Numbered from the stretch's first letter, positions 1 to 8,765 are shown. The stretch: 64,000 nt of DNA from Caloranaerobacter sp050286925 (GCF_050286925.1 NZ_JBFWFX010000003.1:62001-126000), one strand, 5' to 3'. Program-made: numbers and translations. The notes: generated by a model from the letters alone, not told the origin.

Positions 1-1
1 A

Positions 2-586
2 CTTAAAGAGGCTGAAAGAAAATCTATTATAATGTATCCGTTTTATTTAACTAAGGAAGATATTGAAAATCCGATTGGTTCAATTAAGATAACTGGCAAC
101 TTTAAGAAAAAATTAAACCATAGAGATTATTTAGGTTCTATATTGGGATTAGGGATTAAAAGAGAAAAAATTGGTGATATATATTTACATGATGATTATG
201 TGCAAATTGTATTACATAAGGATATTTTAGATTTTATTAAACTACACTTGAATAAAGTTGGTAATCAAAATGTATACGTTGAGGAGATAAGCTTAAATGA
301 AATAAAACAAGGCGTGATTGAATACATTGAAAAAAGTGTTACTGTAAGTTCATTAAGAGCAGATAATGTTATTAGTGCAGTATACGATATTTCAAGGTCA
401 AAGTGTTTAATGTATTTCAATCAAAATAGAGTCAAAGTTAATTGGGAACCAATAAGACAGCCATTTCGTTTAGTTGATGAGACTGATATAATTTCTGTAA
501 AAGGTAAGGGTAGGTTTTTGATTTATAAGAATTCGGGAAAAACAAGAAAAGGAAGGCATAAATTAACTATAAAAATTTATGTTTAG
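2..586 (+). CDS. ylmH: YlmH-family S4-domain RNA-binding protein (5' end outside window)
   Basis: The reading frame is open from base 2, before the first ATG at 32, so the gene starts upstream of the window. About 195 codons are visible, against roughly 255 in the family. The central part has the family pattern 'LGSILGLGIKREKIGDI'. The last 75 or so residues form an S4 RNA-binding domain (SLRADNVISAVYDISRS...). YlmH proteins sit beside divIVA in Firmicutes; the B. subtilis protein has been linked to rescue of stalled 50S subunits with peptidyl-tRNA. divIVA follows 14 bases later with a GGAGG site, so the two genes are probably cotranscribed. The identification is firm. Confidence 0.9.
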   Translation, partial: LKEAERKSIIMYPFYLTKEDIENPIGSIKITGNFKKKLNHRDYLGSILGLGIKREKIGDIYLHDDYVQIVLHKDILDFIKLHLNKVGNQNVYVEEISLNEIKQGVIEYIEKSVTVSSLRADNVISAVYDISRSKCLMYFNQNRVKVNWEPIRQPFRLVDETDIISVKGKGRFLIYKNSGKTRKGRHKLTIKIYV

Positions 587-600
587 TGGAGGCATGGTTT

Positions 601-1059
601 ATGTTAACACCTTTAGATATTCAAAACAAAGAATTTAGTAAAAGTATTATGGGATATAAGGAAACGGAAGTTGTTAGTTTTTTAGATGAAGTTGCTGCCG
701 ATTATGAAAAACTTTACAAAGAGAATATTGAGCTTAAAGATAAAATCTCTGCATTAAATGAGAGACTTGAACATTACAGGAATATTGAAAAAACATTACA
801 GAACACACTAGTTGTAGCTCAAAATACTGCTGAAGAGGTTAGTCATAACGCTAAAAAAGAAGCAGAGCTTATTATAAAAGAAGCAGAAGAAAATGCAAGA
901 AAGATTATTGAAGATGCACATAACGAAGTTGTTAAAATACAGAAAAAATATGAAGAGATTAAGAAAGAGTTATTAATTTTTAAAACTAGGTTTAAGACTT
1001 TTTTAAGTTCACAATTAGAAACAGTAGATATGTTTTTAAACGAATTTGATGAAAAATAG
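601..1059 (+). CDS. divIVA: DivIVA-family cell division/septum site protein
   Basis: This is a 152-residue protein opening MLTPLDIQNKEFSKSIMGY, the membrane-targeting N-terminal domain of DivIVA, followed by a long coiled coil (about residues 25-140) rich in E, K and A. DivIVA binds negatively curved membrane at poles and septa and recruits partners. I chose the ATG at 601 because GGAGG at 588-592 lies 8 bases upstream and the family N-terminus begins there. An in-frame GTG at 586 overlaps the ylmH stop and is less likely. The gene is the last of the ylmH-divIVA unit before ileS. Confidence 0.93.
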   Translation: MLTPLDIQNKEFSKSIMGYKETEVVSFLDEVAADYEKLYKENIELKDKISALNERLEHYRNIEKTLQNTLVVAQNTAEEVSHNAKKEAELIIKEAEENARKIIEDAHNEVVKIQKKYEEIKKELLIFKTRFKTFLSSQLETVDMFLNEFDEK

Positions 1060-1078
1060 CGAAAAATAATCGTTGATA

Positions 1079-1107
1079 TTGACGAATTTTAGTTAATAAT
1101 ATATAAT
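1079..1107 (+). promoter_or_regulatory. Candidate sigma-A promoter for the ileS T-box leader
   Basis: TTGACG (1079-1084) and TATAAT (1102-1107) are separated by 17 bases, just after divIVA and about 35 bases before the T-box leader. It is a near-consensus vegetative promoter found by eye. Confidence 0.6.
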
Positions 1108-1134
1108 ATTTTTAAAATTTAATATAGATAAAGA

Positions 1135-1343
1135 CTATGAAAGGGAGAGTAGTTATTGTGGGATTTCAAGAGAGCTAGCGGTTGGTGGAAGCTAGTAATC
1201 CTGCTTTAACGAAAATCACCCTGGAGTTGACCTTCGAATTAAGTAGGGGGTTCCGGTAATCCGTTATTTAAATGAGAGACCATTTATATGGTAATTTGGG
1301 TGGTAACGCGGAGTAACTTCGTCCCATTGGGATGAAGTTTTTT
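1135..1343 (+). promoter_or_regulatory. T-box riboswitch leader of ileS
   Basis: The leader has an AGAGAG/GGTTGGTG stem I apical region near 1168-1190, the T-box core GGGTGGTAACGCGG at 1298-1311 and a terminator hairpin at 1315-1343. The likely specifier triplet is ATC (1215-1217, in GAAAATCACC), an isoleucine codon that matches the downstream gene. Uncharged tRNA-Ile should bind the specifier and the T-box bulge, stabilise the antiterminator and allow ileS transcription. The specifier position was judged by eye from typical spacing. Confidence 0.92.
1315..1343 (+). terminator. T-box-controlled intrinsic terminator before ileS
   Basis: AACTTCGTCCC (1315-1325) pairs with GGGATGAAGTT (1329-1339) over a 3-base loop and is followed by a T-run. 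It is the off state of the ileS T-box switch. Confidence 0.9.
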
Positions 1344-1406
1344 GTTTTGTATAAACGACGACGCATCTTAGTTAAAATAATTCGAAAATATACAGGAGGT
1401 GTCAGG

Positions 1407-4181
1407 ATGGATTACAGTAAAACATTGAATTTACCAAAAACAGAATTTCCAATGAGAGCTAATTTGCCAAAAAGAGAGCCTGATATTTTAAATAAATGGT
1501 ATGAACAAGATATTTACAATAAAGGTCTTGAAAAGAATAAAGGTAATAAGAGCTTCATTTTACATGATGGTCCACCTTATGCAAATGGAGATATACATCT
1601 TGGCCATACCTTAAATAAGATTCTTAAAGATATAATAGTTAGATATAAAACGTTAAGAGGATTCTATGCACCATATATTCCAGGTTGGGATACTCATGGT
1701 TTACCTATTGAATTAAAAGCGATAAAAGAATTAGGTTTAAGCGTGAAAGAAGTTTCACCAGTTGAATTTAGAAATAAGTGTAGAGATTATGCATTAAGTC
1801 AAGTAGAAAAACAAAAAGAACAATTTAAACGATTGGGTGTAACAGGTGATTGGGATAATCCGTATTTAACTTTAAAACCTGAATATGAAGCTCATCAGAT
1901 AGAAATATTCGGTGAGATGGCTAAAAAAGGATATATATATAAAGGGTTAAAACCTGTATATTGGTGTCCAAGTTGCGAAACTGCTTTAGCGGAAGCTGAA
2001 ATAGAATACAAAGATAAAGTATCACCATCTATTTATGTAAAATTTGAGCTTATAGATGATAAAGGTTTATTTAAAGACTATGTAGATAATTTAGAAAATG
2101 TATATTTTGTAATTTGGACTACAACTCCATGGACTTTACCTGCTAACTTGGCTATTTCTGTTGGGCCAGAATTTGAATATTCTCTTGTAAAAGTTAATAA
2201 TGAAGTTTATGTTATAGCTAAGGAATTGATTGAAAATGTGATGAAAGAAATAGGTATTGAGGAATATGAGGTATTAGCTAATTTTAGCGGTAAAATGTTA
2301 GAATATATGAAAACAAAGCATCCGTTTATTGAAAGAGAGTCGGTTGTTATATTAGGTGATCATGTAACATTAGATGCTGGTACTGGATGTGTTCATACAG
2401 CACCAGGACATGGTCAAGAAGACTTCTTGATTGGACAAAAATATAATTTAGATGTATTGAATCCTGTAGATGATAAAGGACATTTTACTAATAAAGCAGG
2501 GAAATATGAAGGTTTATATTATGCAAAAGCAAATAAGGTAATACTTAATGACTTAGAAGAGAGTGGACACTTAATCGCTAAAAATGATATCACTCACTCT
2601 TATCCACATTGTTGGAGATGTAAAGGCCCAGTTATATTTAGAGCTACTGAACAATGGTTTGCTTCAGTCGATGCATTCAAAGATGAAGCGATTGAGGCTG
2701 CTAAGAAAGTTGAATGGATACCTGGTTGGGGTGAAGAGAGAATTATTAATATGATTAAGGATAGAAATGATTGGTGTATCTCAAGACAGAGAATTTGGGG
2801 TGTACCAATACCTATCTTCTACTGTGAAGAATGTGGTAAAGAGTTAATAAATGAAAAGACTATAGCAAAGGTTTCTTCAATTTTTAGAGAAAAAGGCTCT
2901 AATGCTTGGTATGAGATGGAAGCAAATGAATTACTTCCAGAAAATACAAAATGCGAATGTGGCTGTACTAAATTCAAAAAAGAAATGGACATAATGGATG
3001 TATGGTTTGATTCTGGTTCTAGCCATAAATCTGTTATTGAAGAATATGAAGAATTAACATATCCAGCAGATTTATATTTAGAGGGGAATGACCAATATAG
3101 AGGTTGGTTCCAGTCATCACTTTTAACAGCTATAGCTACTAAAGGGACTTCACCATATAAAAGTGTTATAACTCATGGTATGATAGTGGATGGTGAAGGT
3201 AGGAAGATGTCTAAATCATTAGGAAATGGTGTTGACCCATTAGAAGTAATAAATAAATATGGAGCAGATATATTAAGATTATGGGTGTCATCTTCAGATT
3301 ATAAGTCAGATGTAAGAATGTCAAATGAAATACTTAAGCAGATGTCTGAGGTTTACAGAAAGATTAGAAATACAGCAAGATTTATTTTAGGCAATCTATA
3401 TGACTTTGAACCAGAAAAAGATGCAGTAAGCTATGATGAACTTTTAGAAATGGATAAATGGGCTTTAATAAAACTAAATAGATTGATTGAAAAAGTTACA
3501 AAGGCTTATGATAGTTATGATTTCCATGTGATTTATCATGCAATTCATAATTTCTGTGTTGTAGATATGAGTAGTTTCTATTTGGACGTATTAAAAGATA
3601 GATTATATACATTAAGAAGTGATTCAAAATCAAGAAGAGCTGCTCAAACTACAATTGATATAATTCTTAAAGCATTAGTTAAGATGATTGCACCAATAAT
3701 ACCTTTTACAGCTGAAGAAATATGGCAGTTTGTTAAGGGTGAAGATGCTATTAGTGTACATTTAACTGATTGGCCTGAGCCAAAAGCCGAATATTATAAT
3801 GAAGCTATAGAAAGCAAATGGAGTAGGATTATTTCCTATAGAGAGGATATAACAAAAGCATTAGAAATAGCAAGAAGCCAGAAAATAATAGGACATTCAT
3901 TAAATGCTTTAGTTAAGATTTATGCAAAAGGTGAAGATTACGACTTCTTAAAGAGTATAGAAGAAAAATTACCAGAGATTTTGATTGTTTCAAAGGTAGA
4001 AGTAAATGAAGATAATGAAATTGATAGAGACTATACTATAGGAGAAAATAATGATATTAAAGTAGTAGTTGAGCAGGCACCAGGGCAGAAATGTGAGAGA
4101 TGCTGGACATTTAGTGAGACAGTTGGTGAAAGTTCAGAACATCCAACAATTTGTGCAAAATGTGTAGCTAATTTAGAATAG
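1407..4181 (+). CDS. ileS: Isoleucyl-tRNA synthetase
   Basis: This 924-residue class Ia synthetase charges tRNA-Ile in the cytoplasm. The HIGH motif appears as HLGH (about 64-67) in PPYANGDIHLGH, and KMSKS lies near residue 600. The editing (CP1) domain and anticodon-binding domain are present. The C-terminus carries a zinc knuckle, CERCW near 895 with a second Cys pair near 915, as in the bacterial short-type enzyme. The ATG at 1407 is chosen because AGGAGGTG lies just upstream. The frame continues open to an ATG at 1332, but that lies inside the T-box terminator. Expression should rise when tRNA-Ile is uncharged. Confidence 0.97.
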   Translation: MDYSKTLNLPKTEFPMRANLPKREPDILNKWYEQDIYNKGLEKNKGNKSFILHDGPPYANGDIHLGHTLNKILKDIIVRYKTLRGFYAPYIPGWDTHGLPIELKAIKELGLSVKEVSPVEFRNKCRDYALSQVEKQKEQFKRLGVTGDWDNPYLTLKPEYEAHQIEIFGEMAKKGYIYKGLKPVYWCPSCETALAEAEIEYKDKVSPSIYVKFELIDDKGLFKDYVDNLENVYFVIWTTTPWTLPANLAISVGPEFEYSLVKVNNEVYVIAKELIENVMKEIGIEEYEVLANFSGKMLEYMKTKHPFIERESVVILGDHVTLDAGTGCVHTAPGHGQEDFLIGQKYNLDVLNPVDDKGHFTNKAGKYEGLYYAKANKVILNDLEESGHLIAKNDITHSYPHCWRCKGPVIFRATEQWFASVDAFKDEAIEAAKKVEWIPGWGEERIINMIKDRNDWCISRQRIWGVPIPIFYCEECGKELINEKTIAKVSSIFREKGSNAWYEMEANELLPENTKCECGCTKFKKEMDIMDVWFDSGSSHKSVIEEYEELTYPADLYLEGNDQYRGWFQSSLLTAIATKGTSPYKSVITHGMIVDGEGRKMSKSLGNGVDPLEVINKYGADILRLWVSSSDYKSDVRMSNEILKQMSEVYRKIRNTARFILGNLYDFEPEKDAVSYDELLEMDKWALIKLNRLIEKVTKAYDSYDFHVIYHAIHNFCVVDMSSFYLDVLKDRLYTLRSDSKSRRAAQTTIDIILKALVKMIAPIIPFTAEEIWQFVKGEDAISVHLTDWPEPKAEYYNEAIESKWSRIISYREDITKALEIARSQKIIGHSLNALVKIYAKGEDYDFLKSIEEKLPEILIVSKVEVNEDNEIDRDYTIGENNDIKVVVEQAPGQKCERCWTFSETVGESSEHPTICAKCVANLE

Positions 4182-4186
4182 TGAAT

Positions 4187-4224
4187 AAAGGGTTTGTATG
4201 TAAATTGACATACAAGCCCTTTTT
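4187..4224 (+). terminator. Intrinsic terminator after ileS
   Basis: AAAGGGTTTGTATGT (4187-4201) pairs with ACATACAAGCCCTTT (4208-4222), with one G-T pair, and runs into Ts, 6 bases after the ileS stop. Confidence 0.85.
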
Positions 4225-4256
4225 AAACACACAAAGGGTTAAAATATTTTACATAC

Positions 4257-4284
4257 TTGACACGAAAGTTAGAAATTATATAAT
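4257..4284 (+). promoter_or_regulatory. Candidate sigma-A promoter for mtnN-aroF
   Basis: TTGACA (4257-4262) and TATAAT (4279-4284) are separated by 16 bases. The site lies between the ileS terminator and the mtnN ribosome site. Confidence 0.75.
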
Positions 4285-4327
4285 AATAGAGAAAGTTATA
4301 AGTATATACAAGCTAGGAGGAAAGAAT

Positions 4328-5023
4328 ATGAGAATTGGTATTATAGGGGCTATGGATGAAGAGATAGAAATTCTTAAAGATAAAATGGAAATAGATAAAG
4401 TTACAGAAAAGGCTAAAATGAAATTTTATGAAGGAAAACTTAGTAATAAAGATATAGTTCTAGTAAGATGTGGTATAGGAAAAGTGAATGCTGCAATTTG
4501 TACTCAGATATTAATTACATATTTTAATGTAGATTATATTATAAATACAGGAGTTGCTGGTGCGATACACGATAGTTTAAATATTGGGGATATAGTTATT
4601 TCTACAGATGTAGTTCAACATGATGTTGATGCAACAGGTTTTGGATACGAGTTAGGAGAAATTCCAAGATTAGACGAATATAAATTTAAAGCTGATAAGA
4701 GGTTAATAGATATAGCTAAAAAAGTAGCGGCTGAGGAACTTAAAGAGCATAAATTGTATGAAGGAAGAATACTAAGTGGAGATGTATTTGTTGCAAGTCC
4801 AGAGAAGAAAGATAAGCTATGGGAAATTTTCAAAGGCTATTGTGTTGAAATGGAAAGTGCAGCAATAGGACAGACTTGTTATTTGAATAATATTCCTTTT
4901 GTTATTTTTAGAGCTATTTCAGATAAAGCTGATGGTTCGGCACATGTTAACTTTAACGAATTTGTTATTGAATCAGCTAAAAATTCTGCAGAAATTGTGC
5001 AAAGAATTATAAGCCTCATATAA
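4328..5023 (+). CDS. mtnN: 5'-methylthioadenosine/S-adenosylhomocysteine nucleosidase
   Basis: This 231-residue cytoplasmic enzyme cleaves adenine from MTA and SAH, recycling by-products of SAM use. It opens MRIGIIGAMDEEIEIL, the family N-terminus with the catalytic Glu, and ends with the RAISDKADG segment (about 194-202) that holds the catalytic Asp. The CVEMESAA segment that contacts ribose is also present. The ATG at 4328 follows TAGGAGGAAAGA. The open frame runs 49 codons further upstream, across the promoter and terminator, and is not the real start. A DAHP synthase gene follows after 19 bases. Confidence 0.95.
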   Translation: MRIGIIGAMDEEIEILKDKMEIDKVTEKAKMKFYEGKLSNKDIVLVRCGIGKVNAAICTQILITYFNVDYIINTGVAGAIHDSLNIGDIVISTDVVQHDVDATGFGYELGEIPRLDEYKFKADKRLIDIAKKVAAEELKEHKLYEGRILSGDVFVASPEKKDKLWEIFKGYCVEMESAAIGQTCYLNNIPFVIFRAISDKADGSAHVNFNEFVIESAKNSAEIVQRIISLI

Positions 5024-5042
5024 CTATTATGGAGGAGTAATC

Positions 5043-5855
5043 ATGGAATTACAATATGTTGGTAAAAAACATGAGGATAAGAAAATTATCGATTTAGGTG
5101 ATGGTATTAAAATTGGTGATGGAGACTTTTCGATTATTGCAGGGCCATGTGCAGTTGAAAATGAAAAGCAAATGGAATTAGTTGGTGAAATGTTAGATAG
5201 TTTAGAAATAAGACTGATTAGAGGTGGCGCTTTTAAACCGAGAACATCACCATATTCTTTTCAAGGATTAGGATTTGAAGGATTGAAAATTTTACGAGAA
5301 GTTGCAATTAAATATAATTTAAAAGTTGTTTCTGAGATTATGGATCCTCGTGATTTAGAAAAGGCATTAGAATATATAGACATTATACAAATTGGTTCAA
5401 GAAATATGCAAAACTACTCTTTATTAAAAGAAGTAGGTAAATTAAATAAGCCGATATTATTAAAACGAGGAATGACAGCAACAGTAAAAGAATGGCTAAT
5501 GGCGGCTGAATATATTGCTTTGGAAGGTAATGATAATATTATATTATGTGAACGTGGTATTAGAACTTTTGAAAACTATACTAGAAATACACTTGATTTA
5601 ACAGTTGTGCCAATTTTGAAAACTTTAAGTAAATTACCCGTAATTGTAGACCCAAGTCATGGTACAGGTAGAAGGGATTTAGTTATTCCAATGACAAGAG
5701 GAGCCGTAGCAGTAGGTGCGGATGGTATAATGGTGGAAGTACATCCAGATCCTACTAAGGCTTTATCTGACGGATATCAATCACTTACTTTAGAACAATT
5801 GAAGATATTATATAATGAGATTAAACAGATAAAAAAGTGTGTTAATAATCTATGA
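5043..5855 (+). CDS. aroF: 3-deoxy-7-phosphoheptulonate (DAHP) synthase
   Basis: This 270-residue enzyme condenses PEP with erythrose 4-phosphate, the first step of the shikimate pathway to aromatic amino acids. It belongs to the KDO8P-synthase-like type (AroA-beta): AGPCAVE near 34, GGAFKPRTSPYSFQG near 60, KRGMTAT near 143 and the metal and substrate motif DPSHGTGRR near 201. It has no fused chorismate mutase and no N-terminal ferredoxin-like regulatory domain, so allosteric control is uncertain. The ATG at 5043 has GGAGG 7 bases upstream. It is likely cotranscribed with mtnN and ends at a terminator. Confidence 0.93.
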   Translation: MELQYVGKKHEDKKIIDLGDGIKIGDGDFSIIAGPCAVENEKQMELVGEMLDSLEIRLIRGGAFKPRTSPYSFQGLGFEGLKILREVAIKYNLKVVSEIMDPRDLEKALEYIDIIQIGSRNMQNYSLLKEVGKLNKPILLKRGMTATVKEWLMAAEYIALEGNDNIILCERGIRTFENYTRNTLDLTVVPILKTLSKLPVIVDPSHGTGRRDLVIPMTRGAVAVGADGIMVEVHPDPTKALSDGYQSLTLEQLKILYNEIKQIKKCVNNL

Positions 5856-5864
5856 CACTTAAAG

Positions 5865-5896
5865 AGGTAAAAACCAAAACGGTTTTTGCCTTTTTC
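5865..5896 (+). terminator. Intrinsic terminator after the DAHP synthase gene
   Basis: AGGTAAAAACC (5865-5875) pairs with GGTTTTTGCCT (5881-5891), followed by a T-rich tract. Confidence 0.88.
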
Positions 5897-5971
5897 TTTT
5901 TTAAATTTAAAAGTAACTCCCTATCGAGCTTTACATAATATATAATAGGATATAAAGATGGGAGTGGTAAT

Positions 5972-6157
5972 ATGATGGATAAAATAAGTAACTTAAATTC
6001 TGAAAATATTGATGTAAGTATAATAGAAAATGATTGTCATAGATATACAGATTATTTATTATTTTTCTTTCTATTATTAGTTGAATTATGGGGTGGAGTA
6101 TTTAAAAAGAATAGTCTTTTATTTTTCTATTTATTATTAGCTAGATATGGTCATTAA
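5972..6157 (+). CDS. Small protein with two LLFFxLLL hydrophobic modules, function unknown
   Basis: This 61-residue ORF has a GGGAGTGG site 4 bases before ATG 5972; a second ATG follows at 5975. The first 27 residues are polar (MMDKISNLNSENIDVSIIEN). Two similar hydrophobic blocks follow: YLLFFFLLLVELWGG and SLLFFYLLLARYGH. I have seen comparable repeated LLFFFLLLV-type small proteins in clostridia, without an assigned function. A TATAAT at 5941-5946 lies upstream. The overlapping CATAATA at 5934-5940 resembles a forespore sigma -10, but no convincing -35 is seen. It could be a membrane peptide or a spore-associated protein; neither is shown. Confidence 0.6.
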   Translation: MMDKISNLNSENIDVSIIENDCHRYTDYLLFFFLLLVELWGGVFKKNSLLFFYLLLARYGH

Positions 6158-6273
6158 TATAAGGATAAATTAGTTAAACAAGAATAATTTTGAAAAATTA
6201 TTAATAAACTCTTATTGAAAAATTATAAATAATATACAATAAAATTGGGTAAATTATTTGAAAGGAGATTACT

Positions 6274-6549
6274 ATGCAAGAAAAAGAATTAGAAAAAAAG
6301 ATACACGAGATAGCCTTGCAATTAGAAAAGGCAAAAATAGCTGAATATGTTGATATTTTAAATAATAGAAAAAGATTATTATACATTAATTTTATTGGAG
6401 GATTAGCAAGAGGATTTGGAATGGCTGTTGGATTCACAATATTAGGAGCATTTGTGATTTATATATTACAGAAAATGATTTCTTGGAATTTACCATTAAT
6501 AGGTGATTTTATAGCAGATTTGGTAAAAATTGTGCAAGAAAATTTATAA
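6274..6549 (+). CDS. DUF5665-type small membrane protein
   Basis: This is a 91-residue protein. An N-terminal amphipathic helix (KELEKKIHEIALQLEKAKIAEY) is followed by RRLLYINFIGGLARGFGMAVG-like sequence and a single hydrophobic span (about 44-68). The C-terminus reads NLPLIGDFIADLVKIV. This order of helix, 'NFxxGLARGxGxAVGFT' and 'LPxIGDFIAxLVxIV' matches the uncharacterised DUF5665 family of Firmicutes. AAAGGAGA lies 7 bases before the ATG. yteA follows 10 bases later, so the two are likely cotranscribed. The function is unknown. Confidence 0.8.
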   Translation: MQEKELEKKIHEIALQLEKAKIAEYVDILNNRKRLLYINFIGGLARGFGMAVGFTILGAFVIYILQKMISWNLPLIGDFIADLVKIVQENL

Positions 6550-6559
6550 GGAGGGTATG

Positions 6560-7237
6560 ATGGACAAAAGAAGATTAGAACATTTCAGAAAGCTATTATT
6601 AGAAGAAAAGCATAAGATATTAGAAACAATAGATAAAATGAATGAAAATGAGCCAAATATATCTATGCAAGACTATTTTGATGAGCTATCAATGTACGAC
6701 AATCATCCAGCAGATATTGGTACAGAAACATTTATTGTGGGTCAAATGATGAATTTAAAAAATAATGAAGAGAATTTATTGAGGCAAATAGAAGATTCAT
6801 TAAATCGGATAGAAAATGGAACGTATGGAATTTGTGAAAAATGTGGTAAAAAAATAAATGAAGAAAGGCTCGAGATAATACCTTATGCAAAGTTTTGTAT
6901 TGAATGTGCAAATAAAGAAATTCCTTTAGAAAAGACTATGGATTATAGGCCTGTTGAAGAAGAAGTATTAGGATATCCTTTTGGAAGAAGTTATAGAGAT
7001 ATAACAATAGAAGATGAAGTGGAATTTGATGGAGAAGATAGTTGGCAGGCAGTTGCTAGATTTAATGAAGTTAAAGGAGATCCGTCATACAGTACAGGAG
7101 ATAATCAAGGGATATTTGATGAGAAAGAAGCAGGAATAGTAGAAGAAGTTGATAAAATATCAAATGAGTATTACAAAGGGCAGTTAAAGGATTTAAATAG
7201 AGAGGATATACCTGAAGAACAAAAAGAACAAGGTTAG
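6560..7237 (+). CDS. yteA: YteA-family TraR/DksA-type zinc finger protein
   Basis: This 225-residue cytoplasmic protein has an N-terminal helical region, with LEHFRKLLLEEKHKILETID at the start. A DksA/TraR C4 zinc finger follows: CEKC near residue 93 and CIEC near 113. A further conserved region, EEEVLGYPFGRSYRD and DSWQAVARFNEV, is typical of YteA. YteA belongs to the sporulation-linked gene set in Bacillus; its biochemical role is not established. ATG codons stand at 6557 and 6560. AAGGAGGG ends at 6555, so 6560 has the better spacing. The stop codon lies in the arm of a downstream hairpin. Confidence 0.9.
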   Translation: MDKRRLEHFRKLLLEEKHKILETIDKMNENEPNISMQDYFDELSMYDNHPADIGTETFIVGQMMNLKNNEENLLRQIEDSLNRIENGTYGICEKCGKKINEERLEIIPYAKFCIECANKEIPLEKTMDYRPVEEEVLGYPFGRSYRDITIEDEVEFDGEDSWQAVARFNEVKGDPSYSTGDNQGIFDEKEAGIVEEVDKISNEYYKGQLKDLNREDIPEEQKEQG

Positions 7238-7258
7238 GTGGATACCTAACCTTTAATA
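7230..7258 (+). terminator. Hairpin overlapping the yteA stop, probable terminator
   Basis: AAGGTTAGGT (7230-7239) pairs perfectly with ACCTAACCTT (7244-7253). The tail TAATATT is only weakly T-rich, so termination may be partial. A second 10-bp hairpin (7269-7278/7289-7298) lies before lspA. Confidence 0.6.
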
Positions 7259-7329
7259 TTGGATTAGTATTGTAAAATTGATAATAATATTTTACAATAT
7301 TAATGGAAAATATTATTGAGGAGGGGCAA

Positions 7330-7794
7330 ATGTTTTATATAGTTGCTATTATTCTTATTATATTTGACCAATTAACTAAGTATTTAGCAGTTAAATTTTT
7401 ATTGGGAAGAAGCCCGATTCCAATTATAAAAAATTATTTACAATTAAATTATGTTGAGAATTTTGGTGCAGCTTTTGGTATTTTGCAAAATAAACAACTA
7501 TTTTTTATTGTTATTACTATTTTGGTACTAGTTGGGATTATCTTCTATATGAAGAAATACACTAATCTTAGTAAACCAATGAAGATAGCTCTGACAATAC
7601 TTTTTTCTGGTGCTTTAGGAAATCTTATAGACAGATTGCGTTTAGGTTATGTTATAGATTTTATAGATATTAAATTTGGAAAGTTATATGATTTTCCTGT
7701 GTTTAATATAGCAGATTGTCTAGTTGTTATTTCAACTATTATTATTGCATATTTAGTTTTATATGATAAATATGAAATAAATACGGAAGAGTGA
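7330..7794 (+). CDS. lspA: Lipoprotein signal peptidase (signal peptidase II)
   Basis: This 154-residue membrane protein with four predicted spans removes signal peptides from prolipoproteins after lipid attachment. The family motifs are present: DQLTKYLAV near the N-terminus, VENFGAAFG near 40, GNLIDRLRLGYVIDFID near 97-110 and FNIADCLVVI near 126-135. The last two contain the catalytic Asp pair. I start at ATG 7330, after GAGGAGGGG. The frame is open from 7303, but that ATG has no ribosome site. rluD follows after 4 bases, so the genes are likely coupled. Confidence 0.96.
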   Translation: MFYIVAIILIIFDQLTKYLAVKFLLGRSPIPIIKNYLQLNYVENFGAAFGILQNKQLFFIVITILVLVGIIFYMKKYTNLSKPMKIALTILFSGALGNLIDRLRLGYVIDFIDIKFGKLYDFPVFNIADCLVVISTIIIAYLVLYDKYEINTEE

Positions 7795-7798
7795 TTTT

Positions 7799-8725
7799 AT
7801 GGAGATTATAGAACTGATTGTAGAAGATGATATTGGCGAAAGAATAGATTCATATTTGGCAAAAAAGCTAGAGGAAGTGTCTAGATCATATATTAAAAAA
7901 CTAATTAAAGATGGACATATAAAAGTTAATGATTTACAAATAAAACCCAAATATATAGTTAATAAAGGAGATATAATAACTGTAGAATTACCAGAACCTG
8001 AAGAGCTTGAGTTAATACCACAGGATTTGCCGATAGAAATAGTTTATGAAGATGAGGATGTTGCTGTAGTAAATAAACCACAAGGTATGGTAGTTCATCC
8101 TGCACCGGGGAATTATAGTGGAACTTTAGTCAATGCTTTACTTTTCCATTTAGAGAGTTTATCTACGATAAATGGAGTAGTGAGACCTGGAATTGTGCAT
8201 AGAATTGATAAAGATACTTCTGGGCTGTTAATGATAGCAAAGAATGATTTTGCTCATATGGAGCTTTCTAAACAGTTAAAAGAGCATTCAATAACAAGGA
8301 TATATTATGCTTTAGTAGAAGGTAATATAAAAGTCGATAGCGGTACGATAAATGCACCAATTGGCAGACATCCTGTAGATAGAAAAAAAATGGCTGTTAC
8401 AGATAGAAATAGTAAAAATGCGATTACACATTTTAAGGTGTTGGAAAGATTCGGGCAGTATACTTTGATTGAAGCAAAGTTAGAAACAGGGAGAACACAT
8501 CAAATCAGAGTACATATGTCATATATAAAACATCCATTAGTTGGCGATACAGTATATGGGAGTAAGAAAAATGAGTTTAAACAAGAAGGACAATTATTAC
8601 ATGCTAAAGTTATAGGTTTTATTCATCCACGTACTAAAAAATATATGGAATTCGATTCTGAATTACCTGATTATTTTAATAAAGTATTAAATATATTAAG
8701 AAGAAAAAATTATAGACATAATTAA
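7799..8725 (+). CDS. rluD: RluD-type 23S rRNA pseudouridine synthase
   Basis: This is a 308-residue RluA-family enzyme with an N-terminal S4 RNA-binding domain (about 12-75) and a catalytic domain. The catalytic motif HRIDKDTSGL (near 135) contains the active-site Asp. It also shows VVNKPQGMVVHPAPG near 90 and ETGRTHQIRVHM near 228. Family members modify uridines in helix 69 of 23S rRNA or related sites; the exact target here is inference. The gene immediately follows lspA, as ylyB follows lspA in B. subtilis. pyrR with its own promoter comes next. Confidence 0.93.
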   Translation: MEIIELIVEDDIGERIDSYLAKKLEEVSRSYIKKLIKDGHIKVNDLQIKPKYIVNKGDIITVELPEPEELELIPQDLPIEIVYEDEDVAVVNKPQGMVVHPAPGNYSGTLVNALLFHLESLSTINGVVRPGIVHRIDKDTSGLLMIAKNDFAHMELSKQLKEHSITRIYYALVEGNIKVDSGTINAPIGRHPVDRKKMAVTDRNSKNAITHFKVLERFGQYTLIEAKLETGRTHQIRVHMSYIKHPLVGDTVYGSKKNEFKQEGQLLHAKVIGFIHPRTKKYMEFDSELPDYFNKVLNILRRKNYRHN

Positions 8726-8741
8726 ATTATTATGATATAAT
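8713..8741 (+). promoter_or_regulatory. Candidate sigma-A promoter for pyrR
   Basis: TAGACA (8713-8718) and TATAAT (8736-8741) have 17-base spacing. The -35 overlaps the end of rluD, and the start site would fall just before the PyrR attenuator. Confidence 0.7.
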
Positions 8742-8765
8742 CAGAAAAAAATAGTATCCTTTAAA

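Noticed and set aside
1332..1406. 25-codon N-terminal extension of ileS
   Set aside because: It begins inside the T-box terminator hairpin, has no ribosome site and is not part of the IleRS family; ATG 1407 has AGGAGGTG.
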